64,000 bases of DNA from Ch67 sp041395845 (GTDB lineage Bacteria > Pseudomonadota > Gammaproteobacteria > Pseudomonadales > Ketobacteraceae), in the NCBI GenBank assembly GCA_041395845.1, contig JAWKZS010000006.1, positions 62,001-126,000 of the forward strand, written 5' to 3'. The position numbers were made by a program, and so were the translations under genes. Below, one piece after another: positions 44,513 to 52,968 of the stretch. The notes under the pieces were generated by a model. It did not search any database. It was given only the letters and a program-made list of their open reading frames with translations, and was not told the origin of the DNA. Position 1 is the first letter of the stretch. Each line of letters opens with the position of its first letter.

Positions 44513-44764
44513 TTAGTGTTGGGAAGGAAGGTTATCGGAATCGGAGCCGCAGGTTCCCGGAACCGGATCATAGCCGCCAGGATGCCAGGGGTGGCACCGG
44601 GAGAGCCGCCGCAAGGTTAACAGGCCACCGCGGGTAACGCCATAGCGTTCGATCGCTTCCTGCGCATAGCAGGAACAGCTGGGATAGAAACGGCAGTGCG
44701 GCGCCATCATGGTACTGATGTAACGTCGGTAGAACGATAGCAGTGCCAGGGCGAGTCGTTTCAT
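44513..44764 (-). CDS. yidD: Membrane protein insertion efficiency factor YidD
   Basis: An 83-residue protein starting at the ATG at 44764 behind GAGGAG. It carries the family motif CRFYPSCSCYAQEAIERYG and TLRRLSRCHPWHPGGYDPVP. It is a small membrane-associated helper of YidC-dependent insertion, always encoded between rnpA and yidC, as here. Confidence 0.95.
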   Translation of the reverse strand: MKRLALALLSFYRRYISTMMAPHCRFYPSCSCYAQEAIERYGVTRGGLLTLRRLSRCHPWHPGGYDPVPGTCGSDSDNLPSQH

Positions 44765-44777
44765 CACGGACTCCTCA

Positions 44778-45167
44778 TCATTCGGTAGCAGAAGGCGCAG
44801 TTTGCACTGGCGGCAGACGCTTGCATAGCCGGGGCCAGGCCTGATCGAGGGCGTTACGGAGTTCTGCGGGGTTAGCATTCAGCGCACCGGAGCGTGCCAT
44901 GACAATCAGCTCGATACCCGTAAGGGCTTGCTGGTGCTGGCGAAAAGATTCCCGGGTAATTCGTTTGAACTGATTGCGCTGGACAGCACGCTTGAGGTGC
45001 TTTTTGGCCGCGATCAAACCAAGGCGGGCAGGTGTTTCAGAGGAAATGCGCAAAGCCAAAATCAGAAAGCAGCTGTGACTGATCTTGGCCTGATTGTGGT
45101 CGAAGACTTGTGTGTAGTCTCGACCATTGAGCAGACGCTGCTGGCGACGGAACGGAAATTGTTTCAC
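44778..45167 (-). CDS. rnpA: Ribonuclease P protein component
   Basis: A 129-residue basic protein starting at GTG 45167, 17 bp after the rpmH stop. The conserved RNA-binding motif is present as RNQFKRITRESFR, with LGLIAAKKHLKRAVQ before it. It assists the RNase P ribozyme in tRNA 5' maturation. The C-terminal 25 residues are an extension beyond the E. coli protein. Confidence 0.96.
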   Translation of the reverse strand: MKQFPFRRQQRLLNGRDYTQVFDHNQAKISHSCFLILALRISSETPARLGLIAAKKHLKRAVQRNQFKRITRESFRQHQQALTGIELIVMARSGALNANPAELRNALDQAWPRLCKRLPPVQTAPSATE

Positions 45168-45183
45168 GCAGCAGCGTTGATCA

Positions 45184-45318
45184 CTACACAGTCAGACGCT
45201 TGCGGCCTTTGGCGCGGCGACGAGCCAATACCTGGCGACCGTTCTTGGTGGCCATGCGAGCACGGAAACCGTGTACACGCTTGCGCTTCAGGTTGCTGGG
45301 TTGGAATGTTCTTTTCAT
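45184..45318 (-). CDS. rpmH: 50S ribosomal protein L34
   Basis: A 44-residue, highly basic protein: MKRTFQPSNLKRKRVHGFRA at the N-terminus and a C-terminus ending in KRLTV. It is cotranscribed with rnpA from the promoter at 45397-45425. The order rpmH-dnaA with a divergent origin between them is conserved in many bacteria. Confidence 0.98.
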   Translation of the reverse strand: MKRTFQPSNLKRKRVHGFRARMATKNGRQVLARRRAKGRKRLTV

Positions 45319-45396
45319 GGCAATTCACTTCGCTGATGTCGTTGGCACGTCGGGCATATGCGCTGGACAAGGCACACCCCGGGAAAAAGAGGCGCA

Positions 45397-45425
45397 ATTC
45401 TATTGGGATGAGGACCGCAAGTCAA
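45397..45425 (-). promoter_or_regulatory. Sigma-70 promoter of rpmH-rnpA
   Basis: On the minus strand, TTGACT (45425-45420) and TAGAAT (45402-45397) are 17 bp apart. Transcription would start near 45390, about 70 nt before the rpmH ATG. Confidence 0.75.
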
Positions 45426-45429
45426 TCAC

Positions 45430-45853
45430 GGATATGCATGCAATTTGATGAGGGCTTAACGCATATGCACAGCTCGTAATAACAAAATAAGAATTTAAGA
45501 AAAAAAGATTTTATGGTGATTGTTATTATGTTGATAAAGTCTGTGGATAAGGTGATTTAATCTTTTATTTTCAGCTATTTGGGCGATTAATAACTTTGTG
45601 GCCTAAGACGGTATTTTCTGATGACGGATGGTGTCATGAAATGTGGATAAGTCGAAGGTTGAATAAAGTGCCTGTTTGATCACCAGTTTAGTACCGGGTA
45701 TACGCAGGTTTTGTCCACAGGCTGGGAGTGTATAAAGGTCAAGGGAAAGTCATCAAAAAATTATTGAAGTGGTCTGTGGATAAGTCGGGGTGGGGGGTAT
45801 ATCATTTCCGGCTCATTTGAACTCACCAGACAACAATAATTGGGGTTGGCGAC
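45430..45853. other. Chromosomal replication origin oriC
   Basis: The 535-bp gap between rpmH and dnaA carries perfect DnaA boxes (TGTGGATAA, the reverse of TTATCCACA) at 45542-45550, 45642-45650 and 45775-45783, and a one-mismatch box TTGTCCACA in opposite orientation at 45711-45719. An A/T-rich stretch at about 45470-45540 is a candidate unwinding element. This is the Pseudomonas-type origin location. The region between boxes has no gene. Confidence 0.88.
45676..45704 (+). promoter_or_regulatory. Candidate dnaA promoter
   Basis: TTGATC (45676-45681) and TATACG (45699-45704) are 17 bp apart, about 150 bp before the dnaA start. The DnaA-box-like sequence at 45711-45719 sits just downstream, which would allow autoregulation by DnaA. 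Confidence 0.45.
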
Positions 45854-47296
45854 GTGGGAAACGCCCTTTGGCACCAATGCCTTGATCGCTTGCAAGCAGA
45901 ACTGCCCTCGCAACAATTCAACATGTGGATCCGCCCGCTCCAGGTAGAAATGGAGGGTGGTCAGCTGCGGCTGCTCGCGCCTAACCGCTTTGTGCTGGAT
46001 TGGGTGAACGAGAAGTTTCTGGCGCGCATCACGGAATTAATGAAGGAACTGGCGCCTGGGGAAGAGTCTTACCAGGTCAGTCTGGCCATTGGTTCACGGC
46101 AAGCAGCCAAACCCGCACAGGCTGCTGCAGCTGTCGTCGGGACGTCCACAGGCCGGTCTGGTCGTACGGTGACCGTGGTTGAACAGCAGGCCAGTGTTGA
46201 TGCCCAGGAGCCGGTACGGAGCAGCGTGAAGCCTGCCTCCGGTCGAGAAGTGGATGTGGGCGGAAGCATCAAGCACAAGACCAACCTGAATACCCAATTC
46301 ACTTTTGACAGTTTCGTCGAAGGTAAATCCAACCAGCTGGCACGGGCAGCGGCAACCCAGGTGGCCGAGAATCCCGGGCAGGCCTACAACCCGCTGTTCC
46401 TGTATGGCGGGGTGGGTCTGGGTAAAACCCACCTGATGCATGCCGTGGGCAACTTCATGATGGCGCAGAATCCCAATGCCAAGGTGGTGTACCTGCATTC
46501 CGAACGCTTTGTTGCGGATATGGTGAAAGCGCTGCAGATCAACGCTATCAACGAGTTCAAGCGCTTCTATCGTTCGGTGGACGCGCTGTTGATTGATGAC
46601 ATTCAGTTCTTTGCCGGCAAGGAACGTTCCCAGGAAGAGTTTTTCCATACCTTTAATGCGCTGCTTGAGGGTGGTCAGCAGATGATCCTTACCTGCGACC
46701 GCTATCCGAAGGAAATCAGCGGTGTGGAGGAGCGTCTGAAGAGCCGGTTTGGCTGGGGTCTGACGGTTGCAGTGGAGCCTCCCGAACTGGAAACCCGGGT
46801 GGCCATATTAATGAAGAAAGCTGAAGAGTCGCGGATCGATCTGCCGGACGAAGCGGCGTTCTTCGTAGCCCAGCGCATTCGTTCCAACGTGCGCGAATTG
46901 GAAGGGGCCCTGAAGCGGCTGATTGCCAACGCCCACTTTACCGGCAAGCCGATTACCCTGGACTTCGTCAAGGAGTCCCTGAAGGACCTGCTCGCCCTGC
47001 AGGAAAAGCAGGTAAGCATTGATAACATTCAAAAAATCGTCGCAGAGTATTTTAAAATCAAGCTGTCGGATATATTGTCGAAACGACGCAGTCGGTCAGT
47101 GGCACGGCCGCGCCAGATGGCGATGGCCCTGGCCAAGGAATTGACCAACCATAGCTTGCCTGAGATCGGCGAGGCATTCGGGGGACGCGATCACACCACC
47201 GTGTTGCATGCCTGCCGCAAGATCAAGGAGTTGCGCGAATCCAGTTCCGACGTGCGTGAAGACTATACGAACCTTTTGCGCTCACTGACTTCGTAA
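45854..47296 (+). CDS. dnaA: Chromosomal replication initiator DnaA
   Basis: A 480-residue protein starting at GTG 45854. Domain I (WHQCLDRLQAELPSQQFNMW) is followed by a variable linker, the AAA+ domain with the Walker A GGVGLGKTH and Walker B LLIDDIQFF, and the DNA-binding domain IV with GGRDHTTVLHACRKI. It binds the boxes immediately upstream and opens the origin. It is followed by dnaN, recF and gyrB on the same strand. Confidence 0.99.
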   Translation: MGNALWHQCLDRLQAELPSQQFNMWIRPLQVEMEGGQLRLLAPNRFVLDWVNEKFLARITELMKELAPGEESYQVSLAIGSRQAAKPAQAAAAVVGTSTGRSGRTVTVVEQQASVDAQEPVRSSVKPASGREVDVGGSIKHKTNLNTQFTFDSFVEGKSNQLARAAATQVAENPGQAYNPLFLYGGVGLGKTHLMHAVGNFMMAQNPNAKVVYLHSERFVADMVKALQINAINEFKRFYRSVDALLIDDIQFFAGKERSQEEFFHTFNALLEGGQQMILTCDRYPKEISGVEERLKSRFGWGLTVAVEPPELETRVAILMKKAEESRIDLPDEAAFFVAQRIRSNVRELEGALKRLIANAHFTGKPITLDFVKESLKDLLALQEKQVSIDNIQKIVAEYFKIKLSDILSKRRSRSVARPRQMAMALAKELTNHSLPEIGEAFGGRDHTTVLHACRKIKELRESSSDVREDYTNLLRSLTS

Positions 47297-47327
47297 GTTG
47301 GTGCTTACTGACTTTTGGGATGCCGTT

Positions 47328-48431
47328 ATGAACTTTTCCATTGAAAGGGAAAAATTGCTCAAACCACTGCAGCAGGTGGTCGGGGTTGTGGAACGACGCC
47401 AGACGCTGCCGGTGTTGTCGAATGTGCTGATGGTCGTGGACGGCGACACCCTGTCGTTGACCGGCACAGACCTGGAAGTGGAGCTGGTGGCGCGGATTGG
47501 ACTGGAACAGTCCTATTCGCACGCGGAAATAACGGTTCCGGCGAAAAAGCTGCTGGATATCTGCAAGTCGCTGCCGGATGAAAGCGTCATCCAGTTTGCG
47601 CTGGACGATCAAAAGCTGGCAATCAAGGCTGGCCGCAGCCGCTTCAGTCTGGCTACCCTGCCGGCGAATGAGTTTCCCAATCTGGAAGACGCTGTTGGTC
47701 AGGTGAGTTTTTCGATGAATCAGGGCTACCTGAAGTCGGTGATCGACCGCACCGCGTTTGCCATGGCGCAGCAGGATGTGCGGTTCTATCTAAACGGTAT
47801 GCTGTTCGAAGTCAGTACCAATCTGCTGCGTACGGTGGCGACGGACGGTCACCGGTTGGCGCTGTGCAAGGCGGAGATCCAGTGTGAGGTGGAGAAACCT
47901 TTCCAATCCATCGTGCCACGCAAGGGTGTGCTGGAACTGGCAAAGCTGTTCAATGATGTGGACTCCGATATCGCCATTGCGCTGAGCGGCAATCATATCC
48001 GGGTTGAAAGCGCCGATTTGCGGTTTACCTCCAAGCTGATCGACGGCAAGTTCCCTGATTATGAGCGGGTACTGCCCAAACAGGGAGACAAGAATGTGCT
48101 GGCTGATAAAACGGAAATGCGTCAGTGCTTTTCCCGTGTGGCGATTCTGTCGAATGAAAAGTACCGGGGAGTCCGGTTACGTCTGGTGAGTGGCAGCCTG
48201 ACCACTGTGGCGAACAACCCGGAGCAGGAAGAAGCCGAGGAGACCATCAACGTCGATTACCAGGGCGGTGAGCTGGAGATTGGCTTCAACGTAAATTATC
48301 TGCTGGACGTGCTGAATGTGGTTCGCAGTGATACTGTGAAGCTGCAGCTGGCGGATTCCAATAGCAGCGCACTGGTGACCGACGCAGAAGATGACAGTGC
48401 CAGCTATGTTGTAATGCCGATGCGTCTTTAG
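47328..48431 (+). CDS. dnaN: DNA polymerase III subunit beta (sliding clamp)
   Basis: The ATG at 47328, behind GGGA, gives 367 residues. The N-terminus MNFSIEREKLLKPLQQVVGV and C-terminus VVMPMRL are those of the beta clamp, which has three repeated domains and holds polymerase on DNA. It lies 31 bp after dnaA and 6 bp before recF. Confidence 0.98.
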   Translation: MNFSIEREKLLKPLQQVVGVVERRQTLPVLSNVLMVVDGDTLSLTGTDLEVELVARIGLEQSYSHAEITVPAKKLLDICKSLPDESVIQFALDDQKLAIKAGRSRFSLATLPANEFPNLEDAVGQVSFSMNQGYLKSVIDRTAFAMAQQDVRFYLNGMLFEVSTNLLRTVATDGHRLALCKAEIQCEVEKPFQSIVPRKGVLELAKLFNDVDSDIAIALSGNHIRVESADLRFTSKLIDGKFPDYERVLPKQGDKNVLADKTEMRQCFSRVAILSNEKYRGVRLRLVSGSLTTVANNPEQEEAEETINVDYQGGELEIGFNVNYLLDVLNVVRSDTVKLQLADSNSSALVTDAEDDSASYVVMPMRL

Positions 48432-48437
48432 TTGTAA

Positions 48438-49544
48438 ATGCAGATTCAGCATCTGGAGGTTGCCAATGTGCGCAACCTCCTCTCCCTCCAGATAGATCCC
48501 CATCCGAGCGTTAACTTCATTATTGGTGCCAACGGCAGCGGCAAGACCAGTCTGTTGGAGGCCATCAGCATGTTGTCCCGTGGCCGCAGTTTTCGTACGG
48601 TGCAGGTGAAAAAGGTGATCAGCCATGGTGCGCCGGCGTTGACCGTGTTTGGGTCTGTGCTGAACGGGTCTGGTGGTGTTGATCGACTTGGGGTGCGCCG
48701 TGGTGCAGATGGGGAAATGCTGGCCAAGATTAATGGGTCCAGGTGTGAGCGGTTATCCGATCTGGCAGCGCTGTTGCCGGCGGTCGAGGTTGAGGCGGCG
48801 TCCTTTGAAATGTTGGAGGGTGGACCTTCGGTACGACGTGAATTGCTGGATTGGGGATTGTTCCACGTGGAACATGCCTTTCTTGAAGTTTGGAAGCGCT
48901 TCAAGTCAGCGCTGGAACAAAAGTCAGCTCTTTTGCGCGTGGGTGACAGTAAGTCCCTTCGATCTTCATTAAGCCATTGGAACCAGCAGCTTGCGGTGGC
49001 GGGTCAGGCACTGCATGTGTCCCGGCTTCACTATGTAGAGATGTTGTCTGAGGCGTTTTCGGATGTCGCGCGGCGATACTTCGGGTTGGAAGGTGTTACG
49101 CTCCACTATCGCCCAGGTTGGCCAGATGCGGCTAATGTGGATTTGGCTAGCTGTTTACCGCAACAGGCTCAGACGGAGATTGAGCAGGGGCGACCGCTTT
49201 ATGGTCCCCAAAAGGCAGATCTGGCTGTCCTCTGGAACGGCCAATTAGCCCGAGATATATGCTCACGGGGTCAAAAAAAGCTGGTAATATATGGGGTTAG
49301 GCTGGCCCAGGTTGTGCTGCTGCATCGGTTGCGTCACGTTGCCCCCGTGTTGTTACTGGATGATTTACCGGCAGAACTGGATTACACCAATATAGAAAAG
49401 ATATCGATGTTCCTGCGGGATTATCCCTGTCAGTCCTTCATTACTGCAATCGACAAAGATCTTGGTAACGGTGGGTTGTTGCACAGCTTTGGCGACCACC
49501 GAATGTTTCACGTGGAACATGGTCAGTTGACCCTATCACCTTAA
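48438..49544 (+). CDS. recF: DNA replication/repair protein RecF
   Basis: A 368-residue SMC-like ATPase with the Walker A GANGSGKTS, the signature-side motif (YGPQKADLAVLWNG) and LLLDDLPAELD as Walker B. It helps load RecA at gaps and restart forks. Two parS-like 16-bp palindromes lie inside it at 48859-48874 and 49504-49519. Confidence 0.96.
   Translation: MQIQHLEVANVRNLLSLQIDPHPSVNFIIGANGSGKTSLLEAISMLSRGRSFRTVQVKKVISHGAPALTVFGSVLNGSGGVDRLGVRRGADGEMLAKINGSRCERLSDLAALLPAVEVEAASFEMLEGGPSVRRELLDWGLFHVEHAFLEVWKRFKSALEQKSALLRVGDSKSLRSSLSHWNQQLAVAGQALHVSRLHYVEMLSEAFSDVARRYFGLEGVTLHYRPGWPDAANVDLASCLPQQAQTEIEQGRPLYGPQKADLAVLWNGQLARDICSRGQKKLVIYGVRLAQVVLLHRLRHVAPVLLLDDLPAELDYTNIEKISMFLRDYPCQSFITAIDKDLGNGGLLHSFGDHRMFHVEHGQLTLSP
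48859..48874. promoter_or_regulatory. parS site 1 (within recF)
   Basis: TGTTCCACGTGGAACA, a perfect 16-bp palindrome and a full match to the consensus chromosomal parS used by ParB of Pseudomonas and related bacteria. Confidence 0.88.
49504..49519. promoter_or_regulatory. parS site 2 (within recF)
   Basis: TGTTTCACGTGGAACA, a palindrome broken at one pair (TTT vs GAA), 645 bp after site 1. It matches the known variant with TTTCACGTGGAA and lies just before the recF stop. Confidence 0.8.
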
Positions 49545-49577
49545 CACGCCATCGACAGCGGAGAGAGACACGCCCCC

Positions 49578-51998
49578 ATGTCTGATACCAATAGCTATAA
49601 CTCTTCCAGCATCAAAGTTCTCAAGGGTCTGGACGCCGTACGCAAGCGCCCTGGTATGTATATCGGTGACACCGATGACGGCACCGGTTTGCACCACATG
49701 GTGTTCGAAGTGGTGGACAATTCCATCGATGAAGCCTTGGCCGGGCACTGTACGGAAATCCGCGTGGTCATTCATACGGATGAATCGATCCGCGTAACCG
49801 ACAATGGACGCGGCATCCCAGTAGACCTCCATCCTGAAGAAGGCCGTTCCGCAGCAGAAGTCATCATGACGGTCCTCCATGCCGGGGGTAAGTTCGATGA
49901 TAACTCCTACAAGGTATCCGGTGGACTCCACGGTGTAGGCGTGTCCGTGGTCAACGCCCTTTCGACCCGGCTCAAGCTGACCATCCGCCGTGAAGGTCAC
50001 GTGTGGGAGCAGGTGTATAACCACGGGGTTCCCGCAGCCCCCCTGCAACCGGTCGGCGACACCGATGCCACGGGTACCGAGGTTCACTTTCATCCCTCGC
50101 CGGAAACCTTCAGCAACATCAAGTTTTCCCACGATATTCTGGCAAAGCGCCTGCGCGAACTGTCGTTTTTGAACTCTGGTGTGCGCATTGTCCTGTTCGA
50201 TGAGCGTACCGGGACGGAAGACGTGTTTCAGTATGAAGGTGGTCTGAGTGCCTTTGTTGAATACCTGAACCAGAACAAAACGCCGCTGAACAAAGTGTTC
50301 TACTTCGATGGCAAACGGGAAGAAGAAGGTATTTCAGTGGAGGTGGCCCTGCAATGGAATGACTCCTACCAGGAAAATATCTACTGCTACACCAACAACA
50401 TCCCGCAGCGTGACGGTGGCACTCACCTGGCAGGATTCCGCTCTGCCCTCACCCGCTGTCTGAATACCTACATCGAAAACGAAGGGTTGCAGAAGAAACA
50501 CAAGGTCAACACCACGGGCGATGATGCCCGGGAAGGTTTGACCGCCATTGTTTCTGTCAAAGTACCGGATCCCAAGTTTTCGTCCCAGACCAAGGACAAA
50601 CTGGTTTCTTCGGAAGTCAAAGCCGTCGTTGAACAGCATATGTTTGAACGCCTGAATGACTATCTGCTCGAACATCCCAATGACGCGAAAATCATCTGTG
50701 GCAAGATCATTGATGCGGCCCGCGCCCGCGATGCGGCGCGTCGAGCCCGCGAAATGACCCGCCGCAAAGGTGTGCTGGATATCGCAGGACTGCCGGGCAA
50801 ACTGGCTGACTGTCAGGAAAAAGATCCCAGCGAATCAGAACTTTACCTCGTCGAGGGTGATTCGGCGGGTGGCTCAGCCAAGCAGGGCCGCAATCGCCGT
50901 ACTCAGGCCGTGTTGCCGCTCAAAGGCAAGATCCTCAACGTCGAGAAAGCCCGCTTTGACAAGATGTTGTCCTCTGCCGAGGTTGGTACCTTGATCACCG
51001 CATTGGGTTGCGGCATCGGAAAGGATGAATTCGATATCGAAAAATGCCGCTATCACCGCATTATCATCATGACGGACGCGGACGTGGATGGAAGCCACAT
51101 CCGTACCCTGTTGCTGACCTTCTTCTTCCGCCAGATGCCACAGATCATCGAGCGCGGCTACGTATATATTGCCCAGCCGCCGCTGTACAAGATCAAGAAA
51201 GGCAAGCATGAGCAGTACCTGAAGGACGACAATGCCCTGGATGCATACCTGACCCAGTCCGCCCTGGATGACGCCGGTCTGCACGTCAATGCGAGTGCGC
51301 CGGCTATTACAGGACTGGCATTGGAAGAGCTGGTAACTGCTTACCGCCATGTCTTCAACCGGATTGATCGCCTGTCACGTCTGTATCCGTCCTATCTGCT
51401 GGAAACGCTGATCTACGCACCAGCGTTGACTGAGGACAGCCTCAAAGACGAGTCGGCAGTAGCGGCATGGAGTACGGCGCTGACCGCGCGTCTTGCCACC
51501 AATGCATCGGCGTCCGAGCGCTTTGAAGTCAGCGTCCTGGAAGACAAGGAACGTAAACTCTGGATTCCCAAGGTATGCCATATCTCTCACGGTGTGCCTC
51601 GCGATTATCCGCTGAGTCGGGAATTTGTCCTGTCAGAAGACTATACGGCGATTGTCAGCCTGGGTGGCCGCCTGCAGGGCTTGCTGGAAGACGGTGCTTA
51701 TATGCGACGGGGTGAAAAGACCCGTGGCATTACCGATTTCAAGGAAGGTCTCGATTGGCTGCTCACGGAGTCCCGCAAGGGGCACACTATCCAGCGCTAC
51801 AAGGGTCTGGGCGAGATGAATCCTGAACAGTTGTGGGAAACCACGATGGACCCGAACTCCCGCCGTATGTTGCGGGTGAATATCGAGGATGCCATCGCGG
51901 CTGACCAGATCTTTACTACCCTGATGGGGGATCATGTGGAGCCGCGTCGTGACTTCATCGAAACCAATGCCCTCAACGTCAGCAATCTGGATATCTGA
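49578..51998 (+). CDS. gyrB: DNA gyrase subunit B
   Basis: An 806-residue type II topoisomerase ATPase subunit. It has the GHKL ATP-binding segment with DNSIDEA, the Toprim domain with EGDSAGGSAKQGRN and DADVDGSHI, and the C-terminal QRYKGLGEMNPEQLWETTMD. The terminator at 52022-52060 ends the dnaA-gyrB transcript. Confidence 0.99.
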   Translation: MSDTNSYNSSSIKVLKGLDAVRKRPGMYIGDTDDGTGLHHMVFEVVDNSIDEALAGHCTEIRVVIHTDESIRVTDNGRGIPVDLHPEEGRSAAEVIMTVLHAGGKFDDNSYKVSGGLHGVGVSVVNALSTRLKLTIRREGHVWEQVYNHGVPAAPLQPVGDTDATGTEVHFHPSPETFSNIKFSHDILAKRLRELSFLNSGVRIVLFDERTGTEDVFQYEGGLSAFVEYLNQNKTPLNKVFYFDGKREEEGISVEVALQWNDSYQENIYCYTNNIPQRDGGTHLAGFRSALTRCLNTYIENEGLQKKHKVNTTGDDAREGLTAIVSVKVPDPKFSSQTKDKLVSSEVKAVVEQHMFERLNDYLLEHPNDAKIICGKIIDAARARDAARRAREMTRRKGVLDIAGLPGKLADCQEKDPSESELYLVEGDSAGGSAKQGRNRRTQAVLPLKGKILNVEKARFDKMLSSAEVGTLITALGCGIGKDEFDIEKCRYHRIIIMTDADVDGSHIRTLLLTFFFRQMPQIIERGYVYIAQPPLYKIKKGKHEQYLKDDNALDAYLTQSALDDAGLHVNASAPAITGLALEELVTAYRHVFNRIDRLSRLYPSYLLETLIYAPALTEDSLKDESAVAAWSTALTARLATNASASERFEVSVLEDKERKLWIPKVCHISHGVPRDYPLSREFVLSEDYTAIVSLGGRLQGLLEDGAYMRRGEKTRGITDFKEGLDWLLTESRKGHTIQRYKGLGEMNPEQLWETTMDPNSRRMLRVNIEDAIAADQIFTTLMGDHVEPRRDFIETNALNVSNLDI

Positions 51999-52021
51999 AA
52001 ACAGTCATTCGTGACCCAAAC

Positions 52022-52060
52022 AAAAAGGCCGGGGTGGTTATTGCCCCCGGCCTTTTTTGT
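52022..52060 (+). terminator. Rho-independent terminator after gyrB
   Basis: AAAAAGGCCGGGG pairs with CCCCGGCCTTTTTT across a 10-nt loop. T-runs on both sides make it bidirectional, so it also separates the downstream acyltransferase gene. Confidence 0.92.
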
Positions 52061-52145
52061 TGGCGCCAATTGTGAGTAGTTGTGGCAGTCGCTTAACGAA
52101 TTGCGCTACAGCGCCCGAAATACAAGGGGTTGCGTGTGACTAGCC

Positions 52146-52154
52146 TGTGGATAA
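52146..52154 (-). promoter_or_regulatory. Isolated perfect DnaA box after gyrB
   Basis: TGTGGATAA, the exact 9-mer found in oriC, lies between gyrB and the acyltransferase gene, over 6 kb from the origin. A second isolated perfect copy lies inside yidC at 44370-44378. They could titrate DnaA. Confidence 0.6.
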
Positions 52155-52187
52155 GTCTGGGGACAAGTGCTGTATGACGAGAGGAGG

Positions 52188-52892
52188 TCAGAGTTTGGCT
52201 TTCTCGGCATTGATCCAGGCTTCCAGCGCCTGATTCAGTTCTTTGGGAGATCGCCCTGCCGTTGATACCGGCTTGCCAATGCGAATCGTGATGACACCCG
52301 GAATTTTCCGCAATTGGTGGGCAGGCCAGTGCGCGCCAGCGTTGTGCACGACGGGTAACACTGGTACGCCGGCCTTGCATGCCAGCATGGCGCCACCCGG
52401 CAGATGGCTACGCTGCTCGCCCACCGGCACCCGGGTACCTTCTGGAAAGATGATCACATTAATACCCTGCGCCAACAGGGCCTGACCCTGGCGCAGGATT
52501 TCTTTGATGGCACTTTGCTTGCGACTGCGGTCAATGACGATGGGCCGGCCCAGCTTCAGCAACCAGCCGAACACCGGAATGTAGGTGAGTTCCTTCTTGA
52601 GTACTGCCGATTGCGGATGAAACAGGTAGCTGAGGACAAAGGTTTCCCAGGTGCTTTGGTGATTGGCGATCAGCACGAACGGGCCTGCGGGAATGTTCTC
52701 TCGCCCTTCGATCCGGTAGGTAATGCCACAAGTGAGCGCTAACAAACCCTGTACCGTCCTTGGTATCAGGCTGAGCAGCTTCAACCGATGGGGATAAGGT
52801 ACCAGCGGCCCGATCAGCAATACCGGAATGCCCACGACGATGAAGGTGAGCGTGTACAGCGCATTGAACAGCAGGCCGCGCAGGTGGTTCAT
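52188..52892 (-). CDS. 1-acyl-sn-glycerol-3-phosphate acyltransferase (PlsC family)
   Basis: A 234-residue membrane protein with an N-terminal transmembrane helix (TLTFIVVGIPVLLIGPLV), the catalytic motif NHQSTWE (HX4E, instead of the usual HX4D), and FPEGTR. It should make phosphatidic acid. The HX4E variant is known in other beta- and gammaproteobacterial members, so it is probably active. It lies downstream of glyS on the same strand with a 76-bp gap. Confidence 0.88.
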   Translation of the reverse strand: MNHLRGLLFNALYTLTFIVVGIPVLLIGPLVPYPHRLKLLSLIPRTVQGLLALTCGITYRIEGRENIPAGPFVLIANHQSTWETFVLSYLFHPQSAVLKKELTYIPVFGWLLKLGRPIVIDRSRKQSAIKEILRQGQALLAQGINVIIFPEGTRVPVGEQRSHLPGGAMLACKAGVPVLPVVHNAGAHWPAHQLRKIPGVITIRIGKPVSTAGRSPKELNQALEAWINAEKAKL

Positions 52893-52968
52893 CGGTTGTC
52901 ACTACCCTCTTTCCATGATGTGGTTTGGTCAATATCGCGAGTAAGCGCTGACCAACCAGGCGTTTGAC

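Noticed and set aside
45164..45397. A 77-codon frame overlapping rpmH
   Set aside because: It is out of frame with the certain L34 gene and begins at its promoter.
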